From assembly GCA_022496805.1 (NCBI GenBank), contig CM040085.1, forward strand, positions 32,579,811 through 32,643,810: 64,000 bases of DNA, written 5' to 3'. The position numbers and the translations under genes were made by a program. A model generated the notes under the pieces. That model did not search any database. It was not told the DNA's origin and saw nothing but the letters and a program-made list of their open reading frames with translations. This DNA comes from Pohlia nutans (lineage: Eukaryota; Streptophyta; Bryopsida; Bryales; Mniaceae). Position 1 is the first letter of the stretch. Each line of letters begins with the position of its first letter. Below, piece after piece: positions 49,285 to 60,647 of this stretch.

Positions 49285-52200
49285 ATGGCTTCATTTGAGG
49301 GTGAGGGTCCCAAGGTTGTAGACAAGTTCGATGGTGTCAATTTCCACTTGTGGAAATTCTAGATGGAAATGGTCATGGCCGAAAAGGAATTGTGGAAAAT
49401 AGTTGAGGGTAGTGAGGAACCCCCTCCTTTGTCTTCGGACGCTAGGGTGCGAATTGCATACACTCGGCGAGAGAAGAAGGCCTTTGCGATTCTTGCTCTC
49501 AATCTCTCGGATTCCCAGCTCTCTCACATTCGCTCGTGCAAGACTCCAGCCGAGGCATGGGCCAAGCTTTGCAACATTCATGAGGCAAAGAGCTTGGTCA
49601 ACATATTATTCTTGAGGCACAAGTTTTTCAGCATCAAGATGGAAGAAAATGACGACATGTTGGCGCACATCAACAAAGTGAAGGCTCTTGCGGATCAACT
49701 CAACGGCGCGGACGTGAACATTACCGACGGTGATATTGTCATAACGCTCCTCGAGAGTTTGCCGCCGTCGTACGAGTATCTTATCGTTGCTATGGAGAGT
49801 AGGCCTATTAATGAGCTCACTCTTGATTATGTGACATCACGGTTGTTGCATGAACTCTCGCGGCGCAAAGAGAACGAGACTCGTGTCGATAGCGCGGCAC
49901 TTATGGCGAAGCAATCGAAGAGCGGTGCGAGTGGGAGCTCTACGGAGAAGGTATGCTACTATTGCGGTAAGAAGGGCCACTTGGCAAAGTTTTGCTACAA
50001 ACGCAAGAGAAATGAGGAGAATGCTAACAACACAAAAGTCAACGACACAGGGGATGAGTATGGATTTTTCAGTAGCCATATGTGTTGTAGTGATGACATG
50101 AGTGATGGCCAAGACGAGTATGCAATGATGGCAAGCAACGTGTCATGCAACAGTAGTGTGATAGATTGGATTGTTGATTCGGGAGCCACGAGTCACATGG
50201 CGCCCAATAAGAATTGTTTCCAATGATATCACCTCATTTCTCCAAAGAATGTCATTTTGGGTGATGATATGGTACTTCAGGCCGTGGGTAAAGGATCCAT
50301 CATTGTAGACACCGAGGTGAAGGGTCGTGTGAAGACAATTACCATCCAAGATGTCCTCCGCGTTCCCAAGTTGAAGGCAAATCTTCTATCGGTGCGACAT
50401 TTGGTGATGAAGCATTTGCGAGTGGAATTTAGCGACGAAGGGTCTTTTGTGTTGTCTCTAAGTCGTGAGGAGGTTGCCATTATACACGAAGTCAATGGCT
50501 TGTATCAAATCAAGTTCTCGAAGATGCACAGGGCTGAATCGGCCACGTTGGTGTAATCGAGTTCAAACGTGGACAGGCTGAGGTTGTGGCATCGTCGACT
50601 CGGGCATTTGAATGTCAAGAGTGTGAAAGCACTCCGTGGAATGATAAGTGGCATGGATCTTCCTCAATCACACGTCGGGCCTAGTTCATTCACATGTGAG
50701 GGTTGTATTGAAGGCAAGCAACAACGCTCACCGTTTGCAGTTGATGGGGCAACTCGTGCAACCAAGGTACTTGAGATTGTGCATTCCGACGTGTGTGGTC
50801 CCATGAAGACCACTTCTATTGGAGGTTGCAAGTATTTTGTGACGTTCATTGATGATTTTTCGAGGAAGATATGGTTGTATCCGATCAAAGCAAAGAGCGA
50901 GTGTTTTGAGAAATTCAAAGAGTTTAAGGCGTTGGTTGAGAAGCAATCGGAGCACAAGATCAAGGTATTGCGATCGGATAATGGCGGCGAGTTCATGTCC
51001 AACCAATTTGGAGATTTATTGACGAAAGAAGGCATTGCTAGGCAAACTACAACGCCATATACGCCACAACAAAACGAAGTTGCGGAGCGTGCAAATCGAA
51101 CGATTGTGGAGATGGCGAGGAGTATGTTGCATGCTCAAAATTTGGGTTTGGACCTTTGGGCGGAAGCGGTGGTGACTGCGGTGTACACACGCAACCGATG
51201 CCCGACGAGTGCGGTTCAAAACATGACACCAGAGCAAGCGTGGAGTGGGAGGCCACCCCGCGTGGAGCACATGCGCACGTTTGGATGCATCGCATTTGCA
51301 AAGGTACCCGATTCTCAAAGAACCAAACTTGAGGCCAAGGCAACAAAATGTGTATTTCTTGGATATTGTGAAGGTACCAAGGCGTACAAGCTCATGTCGC
51401 TCGACACCAAGAAGATCATTCGAGCTTGTGATGTGACATTTTGCGAGGATTCAAAGGTGGAAGACAATTTGGACGATGGTCCAAGTGGGAGAAGTGGCGA
51501 TAAACCGGTGATTGTGGACCAATCTTCCAAATCTCCCGTTATTGATATTGTTGATGAAGACGAAGGTGACGAAGATGGCGGTGATGAAGAACATATTGTT
51601 GAACGTCACTTGAAGACGAAGAATGGTGAGAAGAAGGCACAAGCAACGGCGGTTGAAGACAATTCATCCTCGAGTGATTGACGTTATCTAGAGAGAAATC
51701 GTAGACCACTTGGCGAGTGGTGGAAGAATCATATTCTCCCTCAAGGTGAGGAGGAGCATGCTAACGTTGCACTTTTAGATGCTCCTTTGACGATTCGTGA
51801 AGCTATGAGTTGTGATGATGCAAACAAGTGGGAGCAAGCCATGCAAGAGGAGTACAAATCCTTGATGGACAATAGTACTTGGGAATTGACTCCCCTCCCC
51901 AAGAATCGCAGCGCTATCGGTTGTAAGTGGGTATTTTGTGCAAAGAGAGATGCAACAGGTGATGTGGTTCGTTATAAGGCAAGATTGGTGGCAAAGGGCT
52001 TTTCACAAATTGAAGGTGTTGATTTTCATGAGACCTTTGCACCAGTGGCGAAATTCACCACTATTCGATGCATTCTAGCAATCGGGGCTGCCATAGATTT
52101 GGAAATGCATCAAATGGATGTCAAAACGGCGTTCTTGAACGGCGAGTTGGAGGAGGACATCTACATGGTGCAACCCGAGGGATTTGTGCAACGAGGTAAT

Positions 52201-53373
52201 GAGAACCTTGTTTGCAAGTTGAACAAGTCATTGTATGGGTTGAAGCAATCTCCACGGGCATGGTATCAACAGATTTACACCTTTCTTGTTCATATCGGGT
52301 TCACAAGGAGCATCGCTGATCATAGCTTGTATTTCATGCAAGAGGGACAACATGTGGTCATCGTGATCATATATGTAGATGATTTGATCATCCTTGCAAG
52401 TCGCATGAGCTCTTTGAAGGCATTGAAGGCAATGCTTGAAAACGAGTACGAGATGAGTGATCTCGATGAGTTGCACTTTTGTCTAGGAGTTGAGTTTGTG
52501 CGAGATAGGGCAACACGCACCATAACTATGAATCAAAGCAAGTATGTTATGGATGTGCTCAAACGCTTTGGTATGGAGGATTGCAAGCCGGTTGGCACTC
52601 CATTGGACGTGAATTCTAGGCTTGTGAAGCTCACGGATGAGGAGTATGCATTAGAGGCTCAATCTATGGTGGATGTGCCATACAAGCAAGCTGTAGGGTC
52701 ATTGATGTATGCAATGATTGCTACAAGGCCTGACCTTGCATTTCCAATCAGCGTTGTGAGTCAACACATGGCGAGACCGGGTTCAAGTCATTGGGTTGCG
52801 GTCAAGAGGATCATGCGATACTTGAAAGGCACAAGTGATGTGAGGTTGTGTCTTGGAGGTGACAACATTGTGTTGAGTGGCTATTGGGATGCGGATTATG
52901 CGGGTGATACCAATGATCGTAGATCAACCACGGGTTACATGTTCAAAGTTGGATCGGGGGCCGTTTCATGGAATAGCAAGCGCCAACAAACCACGGCCAC
53001 GTCAACAGTTGACGCGGAGTACATGGCGACGAGCCACGGTACGAAAGAGGCCATTTGGTTGAGGCAACTAATGGCGGATGTGAGATGCTCTCAAGAGAAG
53101 GCTACAACAATCATGTGTGACAACCAAAGGAGTATGTCATTGGCGAAGAATCCAACGCATCATTCACGGACAAAGCACATTGATGTGCAATATCACTTCA
53201 TTCGAGAGAAGTTGGAGATGAAGGTGATAGAGTTGAAGTATTGTCCAACGGAACACATGGTGGCGGACGTGCTCACGAAAGCACTTGCGAAGGATCGACA
53301 TCAAAGACTAGTAGTGGCATTTGGGCTCCAAGGCTTTGGCTATTCGCAAAGTGGGAATGTTGAAGTAGGATGA
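49285..53373 (+). pseudogene. Copia Gag-Pol polyprotein with four in-frame stops
   Basis: One reading frame runs from the ATG at 49,285 to 53,373 with no frameshift but with stop codons at 49,360 (TAG), 50,224 (TGA), 50,554 (TAA) and 51,679 (TGA). Domains in order: Gag with a CCHC knuckle (CYYCGKKGHLAKFC, ~49,950); aspartic protease (VDSGATSHM, ~50,175); GAG-pre-integrase (LWHRRLGHLN, ~50,580); integrase core (IVHSDVCGPM, then DNGGEF, and a later Glu); reverse transcriptase (CKWVFCAKRD, then YVDDLIILA at ~52,370); RNase H (DADYAGDTNDRRSTTGYMF, ~52,890). The Copia order INT-RT-RH is clear. The stops mean that this copy cannot make the full polyprotein by normal translation, so it was probably copied in trans or the stops arose after insertion. 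Confidence 0.93.
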
Positions 53374-53676
53374 TTGCGTGGGCTGAAGTTGCTCATAGCC
53401 AATGCGAATGAGCTAGTGTAGATGATGTGAATGGGCTGAAGTTGCATCTAGTGAAGTAGTAGTAGTTAGATGTAATGAGAATTGGTAGTCCTAAGTGATA
53501 TGGGCTGACCTTAGTGTAGTAGGACTTGAGTATGGGCTGATGTCCCATATGGTATGCCAAGGGGACTCCCTTGGGTGTGCTACTAAAGAGGGGCAGCCCA
53601 TGAGTAAAGGTTATCTCTTTCCTATGCATTCCTTGTGTTTGTGTGAAGCTTTGGCAATCTAATCTAACCTTCAATA
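53358..53676 (+). repeat. Copia 3' LTR (319 bp)
   Basis: Overlaps the last codons of the polyprotein frame. Followed directly by the second CATTT target copy. Confidence 0.95.
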
Positions 53677-53918
53677 CATTTTGGGGTCTCGAAGCGGCCA
53701 TGACGAGATTGAGAATTCTCAAGTTCGATTCTGCTGGAGTCTCTTTTCGATGTAGCGACTGCAATTTTTGGAATCTGGGAGAGTGTAATATACTGTTGGA
53801 AAGGTCTTGAGAATACCTTTTCAATGGTATATTGTGCGCCCTTGAAATTGTGGAAAAGGACTGTAGAGATGCATCAATCCCAATGCCGAATAGAGAAGGA
53901 ACTTGTCTCTTCCATTGA

Positions 53919-55722
53919 GTGCAATCATTGGAGATGCACACGAAGGCTGACATCAGAGCTGACCTCCAAGACCAACATCGCATGCTTTGGAAGCAATACA
54001 AGATCGCCTCAACGCAAGCGGATGTAGATTCCAGGTACCTGGCTATCCGAGCTTGGTGGCTGTCCTCAAGAGTTACAACAGAAGATGGATTGAGACGTTT
54101 CGACCTATGGCTTGCCTTCTGGCAATTTCAATACCGCCAATGGGGAGGCTTCATGGAGCTGGTGAGCTCCTAAACCCTAAATCCAAAACCCTAAGTCTCT
54201 GCCACTACTTATTTTCCTCTTTTCACCTACAAACTCTAAAGGTGCACTGCTTTCTATATACCAGGACCTCACTGAGGACGAGTTGGCTGAAATGTCCTCT
54301 TGTAACTTAGCGGAAAGTATCCACAACAAAGGGAAACAACAGTCCGGTGATCGAGGGTCAGACCTTTTTGTCGCTACTGTGGATGACTTCGTCCGATCCT
54401 TCATGCAGAGCGTCGCGTACTACCAATACCTCAAGGGGGATAGAGCTGGAACCGGCCCTACCAAAAAAGAACTGAAACTTCGGATTGCATAGAAGTCTAC
54501 ATAGTGCAAGGGGAACTCAAAATCCCTACACGAACCATTAGCAAAAATGCCGGGTGCTGAGGAGTTCTGCACTCGAACGCCTCAACTCGAAGGAGAGGAA
54601 GTCTTCTTGTCGTTGAAGCGGAAAGCAGACGTTCCCATCGGCTCGAAGTTTGACTCTCACCGACCTGATATGATCAGCATCTCACGTCCTCGAGTCCAGA
54701 CCAGGTCTGCAAGGAACAACGTCCTAAACCTCAATGCTTCTCCTGTAGAGGTGGCAGACTCTCCCCAAGCATTAGAGAAATTAGATGTGCCAGTGCAGGT
54801 ACCAGAGCCCACCCCAGCGGCAGCTCTAAACCACGTTACTTCCGTGCAAGAAACGGCTTGCGACGAGAGTCAGTGGCAAATAGCTAGGCTGCCAAAATCA
54901 TCTACAAAGGGTTGTTTTGCGCAGCAGGCTGTCACTAAGAAGAAGTGCATCGCTCGAATCGTACAAGACGGAAAATCTACCGCTGCTCCTATGTACACGG
55001 GCTTGATGGACAACTACAGGAAAAATCGCAAGGACCGCATGCAATTTTTCTTCTGCAACGACGACATTGAGAGGTGTGTCAAAGGAACCCGCAGAAAGTG
55101 GGTTATGTCCCGCCCGGAGGTCCCCGAGATCTGGCCCGTCAAGAACGGCACTAACCTAACACGCAAGGAGATACTTGCCTTAGAGAATGCTGGCTTTCGA
55201 CTTCCACAGCGGGAGGTCATATCGCCGCGAAGGCTCTTCCAAGACCACCCTCTCCCCGTTGACTTGTCATCCTATGCAACTCCAGCATTCCCTGATGAAG
55301 TTCCCAAGCGACGGCACGGCAAAAATGTCCGCCGCAACAAGAAGAGCCCATCCATCAAGCAAGCCAACAACTGTGCCAATGCTGGAGCATACAAAGGTCG
55401 CATAAGGAAGGTGGACATGGTTCCAGTCCCTGCCCTAGGTTGCATCGTCACGTTGGATTTGGGCACGCCTTCGACAATTCAGCAGTACCATCTCACAATT
55501 TCCCAGTTTCCAGACTGCTCCTGCCCTTATTTCAAGGAGATGCTGACTAAGGCAAAGGGAGGCCGCAGTCAATGGGCTCACTGCAAACATTTGTATTTTG
55601 TCTTCACGGTCATTTGTGGGTTTGATGCTGATGTAGATGCCTTCATACATGCACTCACTCTTAGCTTCAACGAAGTTAAGCTAGTTCTTGAGAGTGGATT
55701 GTTGACTCATCCAACATCTTAG
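53919..55722 (+). pseudogene. SWIM zinc-finger transposase-like gene of element A (3' part)
   Basis: Exon 53,919-54,161 (ADIRADLQDQHRMLWKQYK, WLAFWQFQYRQWGGFMEL) splices at GTGAGC..CCAG to 54,265. There SSCNLAESIHNKGKQQSG has the N-AES-HN shape that carries the third catalytic acid in several DDE transposases, followed by DLFVATVDDFVRSFMQS and GTGPTKKELKLRIA. TAG codons at 54,490 and 54,502 interrupt, then the same frame continues from 54,547 to 55,722 (391 codons). Near its end (about residue 325 of that block) lies CSCPYF ... WAHCKH, the CxC..CxH SWIM zinc finger. SWIM fingers mark MULE and Zisupton-type transposases. The 5' part would lie upstream of the Copia insertion and is not recognisable. 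The in-frame TAGs suggest decay, unless an intron removes them. Confidence 0.6.
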
Positions 55723-56276
55723 AGTACTTCAATGTTTCTAGTTCCATTTTTGACATGTTCACTCTTCAAATCAATGAAATTGTAGTGAGACTAAAAGGGC
55801 CACTACAGTTTTCAAAATCATGTTCTATTCTTTACCCTAAACTCTAGAATTTCTTCTATTTTGTACCCTTAACCGTAGCTGGTCTATATCATCAATTTGC
55901 TACTCAGTTCAAATAATATTGATGTAGAAAATCTATGCCTAAACCTACTGATTGGTCCATAACAAGGGTGTAATAAATTAAATTTTCATTTTACCCTAAA
56001 ACCGCGGAATTGGGTCCAATTACCACGGTTTTAGGCACAAAGTGTGCCTTTCATGTGCCTTGAACATTTTCCACCGACCCAATTCCACGGTTATAGGTAC
56101 CAAATATTCCACGGTCATAGGTCCAAAAATTTACTATAAATAATCGAATATTCGAATATTTGCCAAATACAGTATCGTTGACCACGGTTGACCTGAAATT
56201 CTTGCTCGTAATCTCACATTTTTCCACTCACTGCTCACCGCTCCCCGCTCCCCGCGCGCATACTATCCTCGTCCCC
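55723..56276. other. Right subterminal region of element A
   Basis: Non-coding. It contains CCGCGGAATTGGGTCC, CCACGGTTTTAGG and CCACGGTTATAGG motifs that echo the left subterminal region (ACCGCGGTTTTAGGG near 42,067, GCCGTGGATTTAGG near 42,130). These may be subterminal binding sites. Confidence 0.55.
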
Positions 56277-56284
56277 ACATATAT

Positions 56285-56454
56285 ATTTCCCCATACCTAC
56301 AAATAATCAAAATTGCAAACACCCCACTTTCCACATACTTCTTAATACATTTATACATGCCCACACACATAGAAGACACCACCCTCATACCCATAATCTA
56401 AACAACTATATTCAACCACATCCATAATAACTCCCTAAGCACAGGGTTGCTAGC
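56285..56454 (+). pseudogene. LINE ORF2 endonuclease, continuation between elements A and B
   Basis: The frame SPYLQIIKIANTPLSTYFLI, HLYMPTHIEDTTLIPII, a TAA, then TTIFNHIHNNSLST continues the endonuclease started at 41,650. It is cut again at 56,455 by element B. Confidence 0.7.
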
Positions 56455-59400
56455 ATGTGAGCCTGGGAGTGTGAGCCTGTGAGCCTAGGATTTTTTTTTT
56501 AAAATTTCAGTCTAGACCTATGACTTGGACCATTTCAAAACATTTAGAAGAAATTACTTCTAATTTCCTATGACCGTGGAATTTAGACTTGGACGATGTC
56601 AATTGATTTTGAACCAACACTTGAAATCTGTGACCATGCTAAAAGAAATGACTTTGAATTCCAGGAAAAAATAACTTCAAATTCCAATCCAAACGGTTAC
56701 ACAATGTAATTTGTACACCAATGGAACTATGGATAATATACTCCAACAAATGAATGGATAATGCAATACCTAAAGTAATAAACAAACATACGTTATAGCT
56801 CAATCTCTGTAGAACCATCCTCAGAATCAGTTGTGCTAGAAGATGCTGTCATAGAGTGTGAGGTAGATCTATCAGACTCAGAAGCCTCAATATCCATGAA
56901 CTCATGGACTCGAGGATCTAAATGTTTGGTTCGGGATACAGGGTCTGCAATATGTTGGACTGCAAATGCTACAACTAGTGGCTCTACATACTCTGGCAGC
57001 TCAAACGACTTCGGAGAGCTAGGAAAAAAATCCGGCGCTAAATAGAAAGGGCAGTGGAGAGGTGAGCTCAATCAGTTTAAGCCTCTTCACATACAACAAG
57101 TATCAAGTTAGAAATTGGAAGTTCATACATAAATGGATACCACAAAATTCCATCACTACTAGAGTAGACTTACTTACTCGCACGTCTTTTCTTGATCCTC
57201 GAGGATGGAACAATCTCCATGCCGTCAGGATCTTGAGACCGCTCGATAGGCTGAGACTTTGGTAGAGATGAAACCGCTGGAGATCACACCATGGGAGCCA
57301 GCAAGGTAGAAAATAGCTCGTTGTCCTCCTCAAGGGCCACAAAATGGCGACCCACGCTACGGCAAGCACGGATTGAAGCGCCTGCATAGAAGAAAGCAAA
57401 TGACATGATATAAAGTTAAAGTTGTGTTCTAAATACAATGGAGGCAATAAACTTTTTTTACAATGCCAAAATGGGTAGAATAGGCCTTACCGGTCATGGC
57501 ATTGCAATCCAATACAATGTCACCAGGCAATGTCGAAACTTTAATGAGCATCTGCCAGAAACCTGGACTCTTCTCTCATGGTCCACGCCAAGGCTTTAGG
57601 CCATTCATGGCCTGGTCCGCCCTAGTTGTGAAGTTCTGGAGCCATTCATCCGATGCAACGTCCACCCCAATGTCCTTCATGGAGGAGCTTGTACTGAAAG
57701 TGAACTCGGAGGATCCCTTCTTCACGAGAAGATATGCTCCAAAACGCTGAGTCTGAACAACACCATAAACATTGATGGAAATCAAACATTTGGAAGACAA
57801 TTCAATACTATACAATTCATTGAAGCATCAATGGAAAATGAGGACTTTGGTAAAGAACTTACAGTCAAAGTTTTTTTCAAAGGTGAACAGAGGTGGAGGC
57901 GGTTCATGCAGTCATGCAGAGCCACTCCTTGCGAGTCTGAAAGCTGTACTCAACACAATATCCCAGAATGGTGGACTTTGCATCCACCTAGAATGGGTGG
58001 ATGACAATCATAGCACCGTCATCCTGAAGGAAGTCCTCTGCAAACACAAAGACAGCCTCGAGAAGTGAATCCGCACCCTGGTTCCAAGGAGGAACAACAT
58101 CTGTTGGCTCTAACACAGTAGGGACAGGAAGATCCTCGGGGACATCAACAATGATCAAATCAAGAGTTGCCTTGGCATTCACAACACCATTGTGCCTACG
58201 GCTCCTCGCCCCTTGATGCTGCACAGGTGAAAATCAAATACAGCCACATTTAGAATCACATCAAGCAAGGTGGTTTAGAACATTGAAATTTAAATGACAT
58301 AGGCATTTTCAATACATTGAGTGGACTTAGATGCATCACCTTCTCGATGAAGGATACCACATCACAAAATGCTGGAGGTTTAGGGCCATCTTCCGGAATA
58401 AGAAGAGCAAGGGATGAGTTGATGATGAGCTCATCAACAGGGGCTTCATCATCATCACTTAAGTCCACAACAGGGCCTAGGATAAGACGCTCTTCGGTGG
58501 CAGAGAGGTGAGAGGAGTCCCGCTTGGTACCCCTGTTGGATGCAGACTTAGACTGCAAAACTTCATCCAAAACTGTGGAGGTTACCTCATCTTGCACATT
58601 GGTCTTCTTATCCTTCTCCTTCTCTGTCTTCTCTTTGCCCTTCCCTGTCTTATCATTGCCCTTCTCTGCCTTGTCTTTGGCCTTGTCATCCTGCTTCTTC
58701 TTCCTCTCAACTTCCTTCAAGTGGGTCTTCTCCAAAGCATCCTTGACCTTCTCAACCTTCAGCTTGTCCTGTGCAATCAGCTTCTCACGCGTCTTGTCAT
58801 CCAAGCCTGCCAAGGCTTCATCTTCGGCGACAACCCCACCTATTGCCTCCAAGGAGTTAAACTGCTCCTTCTCCAAGACTGGAACATGCTGAGGACCGCA
58901 CTCAAGATACCAAACAACACCTCGAAGATGGGCATTGGTCCAAGTTCGTAGCTGTGACGGAGAGAACATGCAATCTGGTGAAGTATGGTCAAGCCAAGCC
59001 TGCAGGAATGGAGAGAGGTCTTCTTTAGCGATCCCACGCTTCGGAAACAGCTCTTGCGTGAAGTACCTACACAGAAAAATGGGCCCTGGAAATTTCAGTA
59101 CATGAACTTGAATTCAATTGCAAACTGGAAGTAATTTGGAACAAAAATCAGAAGTTGCCTCACCTGTAAACGACCCTCTTCACGAGAAGATTGGATCCAC
59201 GGTAGTCAACAAACACATCACTCTTCTTGAAAGGACTCACGCCCTTGAAGACTATTGAGAATGCCAAGTCCCAGAGTTGCATGTGCCATTTCTCAAGGTA
59301 TACAGGCAATGAGTCGGGGCCATCCAAGCCACCCATATTCAAGACAATACCATCCTTGGCCACAATGTTGTTGAAGAAATCAACTGCTGCATCAATGAGC

Positions 59401-59650
59401 TATGGCACACAAAATATGATGAGAATGTCATAGTTGTGAAAAATTGAAGTGTGTGCAATGAAACTGAATTGCACCATAATCCAAAGGGGTCAGTTTGAAC
59501 TTTTCCCTGCATACCAGCATGCCTTCCCGAGCCAGGGTGTTAGCCTTTCCTCTCCAACTGGAGCCTCCAAAAGCCTTCATCCTAATCGTGTGGGTGTGGA
59601 TGAATTCCACCAAATCAACCAAGTGACTTTCACCCTGTAACCCTTTGAGT
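56455..59650. mobile_element. Element B: relative of element A (left end and MTase-like gene)
   Basis: The left end GGGTTGCTAGCATGTGAGCC then GTGTGAGCCTGTGAGCC resembles element A's end (GGGAAATGCTAGTATGTGAG). The LINE frame stops at this edge. Inside is a decayed paralogue of element A's methyltransferase-like gene in the same orientation relative to the end. I could not find a matching right end or the resumed LINE, so the right limit is a guess. Confidence 0.55.
56793..59640 (-). pseudogene. Decayed N4/N6 methyltransferase-like gene (element B)
   Basis: Minus-strand exons: ~59,640-59,510 (FIHTHTIRMKAFGGSSWRGK), 59,403-59,161 (NIVAKDGIVLNMGGLDGP, WHMQLWDLAFSIVFKGVS), 59,067-58,342 (a Lys/Glu-rich coiled coil with DKTREKLIAQDKLKVEKVKD, then acidic VVDLSDDDEAPVDELI), 58,217-~57,900 (LDLIIVDVPEDLP, FAEDFLQDDGAMIVIHPF), 57,757-57,490 (AMNGLKPWRGP, LIKVSTLPGDIVLDCNAMTG), ~57,385-57,285 (ASIRACRSVGRHFVALEED) and 57,040-56,793 (DPRVHEFMDIEASESD). 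The motif order IV then X-I is that of beta-class amino methyltransferases. TAG follows HPF, TGA lies within the next block, and TGA follows KPWRGP. It is therefore a pseudogene, but it shows a longer N-terminus than the copy in element A. Confidence 0.6.
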
Positions 59651-59725
59651 TAAAAGGTGTGGAGTGTTACCCCAGAATGCACTGCATTCCTGTTCCTTCT
59701 AGCTATAGAGGGGGGAGGATGTAAC

Positions 59726-59845
59726 CCCTTGATTTTTTTTAATCTTTTTAATCTTTTTTGAGTCAAATGGTGAATAACCCCTTGATTTTTTTTTTTAATT
59801 CTTTTAATTTTTTTTTGAGTCAAATGGTGAATAACCCCTTGATTT
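59726..59845. repeat. 72-bp tandem repeat with T-rich core
   Basis: AACCCCTTGATTTTTTT and TTGAGTCAAATGGTGAAT alternate, giving two full units and a partial third. Confidence 0.8.
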
Positions 59846-60460
59846 TAAATTGGTGATTCATACATTAAAAACCTTGGGAACTCCAAAACTCCATAACTCT
59901 TTCACATTGTGTCGGAACTCGATGTATTTTGGCATTCTGGAAAGCTCGCGAGTAGCTCCATGTTGGTATGTCTGGGACCATATTCGTTTAGGTTCTAGGG
60001 TTTTTGCAGTCTCCTATTTATCCTCGACTCAAGGATAAACCACTCCATCTCTTCATTGATATTTTTTACGAATAAGTAACAATACCTGATTTTAGACTCT
60101 CATTATGGGATCACTACTTCAGTATTTCTTTTCTCAATTGTCATATTTTTAAAGGAATCCTCTACTATAATTAGCACTTTGTCTCAACATTAGTGAAAGG
60201 TCTTAATATAACGACTGTGGTTTCCGGTTTGAGACAGCGTTTCCCCAAGTGAACCCTCGAATTCAAGACTGGATACATTGACGTATGGGCATACTAGCCA
60301 AAAGTTAATGACATCAACCCGAGCTACCCCCCTGTCGTTGCTTTGAATCAACCCTAAGCCTACGTAACGAGCTCCGGGTCCTCCCGGACCCTACGCCCTC
60401 ACACCGCCAAACCCTTCTCGCTCCGCTAGATGGATTTGGCACAGTCCCGTCTGCACTCTT
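59846..60460. other. Intergenic, nothing recognised
   Basis: No gene, tRNA or clear repeat. A GC-rich patch (60,360-60,440) has GAGCTCCGGGTCCTCCCGGACC, a short hairpin. Confidence 0.45.
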
Positions 60461-60461
60461 G

Positions 60462-60500
60462 AACCTAAACCCTAAAACCCTAAAACCCTAAACCCTAAAG
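60462..60500. repeat. Telomere-type CCCTAAA/CCCTAAAA tract
   Basis: Five CCCTAAA-type units, two of them with an extra A. An interstitial plant telomere-like tract. Confidence 0.85.
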
Positions 60501-60647
60501 CCCACATTGCATGACATCCTAAAAGCCTACGTCCTCATCCGTTGAGTCTTTGACGGCCATGATTCTTCCAATACGTCGCAAGTCAACTCCACCACGTTGT
60601 AGCGCCTCCCCAATGCTCCGGGTGAGCGCAATCCGTTCTTCATTCCG

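Larger units (their letters stand above)
48035..53676 (+). mobile_element. Ty1/copia LTR retrotransposon, complete, 5.64 kb
   Basis: Two 319-bp LTRs (48,035-48,353 and 53,358-53,676) flank an internal region with one Copia-order polyprotein. The 5-bp target CATTT is duplicated at 48,030-48,034 and 53,677-53,681. LTRs start TGTTGA and end TCAATA. I see only about two differences between them, so the insertion is recent. A purine-rich stretch GCAAAGTGGGAA precedes the 3' LTR as polypurine tract. The sequence after the 5' LTR (GGTTATGGGCCC) is the primer-binding region. It is inserted at the edge of a 205-bp repeat in element A. Confidence 0.95.
41980..56276. mobile_element. Element A: 14.3-kb DNA transposon with MTase-like gene and SWIM transposase
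   Basis: The left end GGGAAATGCTAGTATGTGAG followed by CAGTGAGCAGTGAGCAG is matched at the right by CTGCTCACCGCTCCCCGCTC ... GCATACTATCCTCGTCCCC in inverted orientation, with the same 7-bp rhythm (GTGAGCA / GGGGAGC). The LINE endonuclease frame is broken exactly at these edges and resumes beyond, which fixes the boundaries. Flanks ACAAATAT and ACATATAT suggest an 8- or 9-bp target duplication with one change. Cargo: a minus-strand beta-class methyltransferase-like gene, GC-rich tandem and palindromic repeats, and a plus-strand SWIM transposase. A Copia element and a 335-bp MITE are nested. SWIM plus 8/9-bp target fits MULE or Zisupton/KDZ-type elements; I cannot decide between them. Confidence 0.65.
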
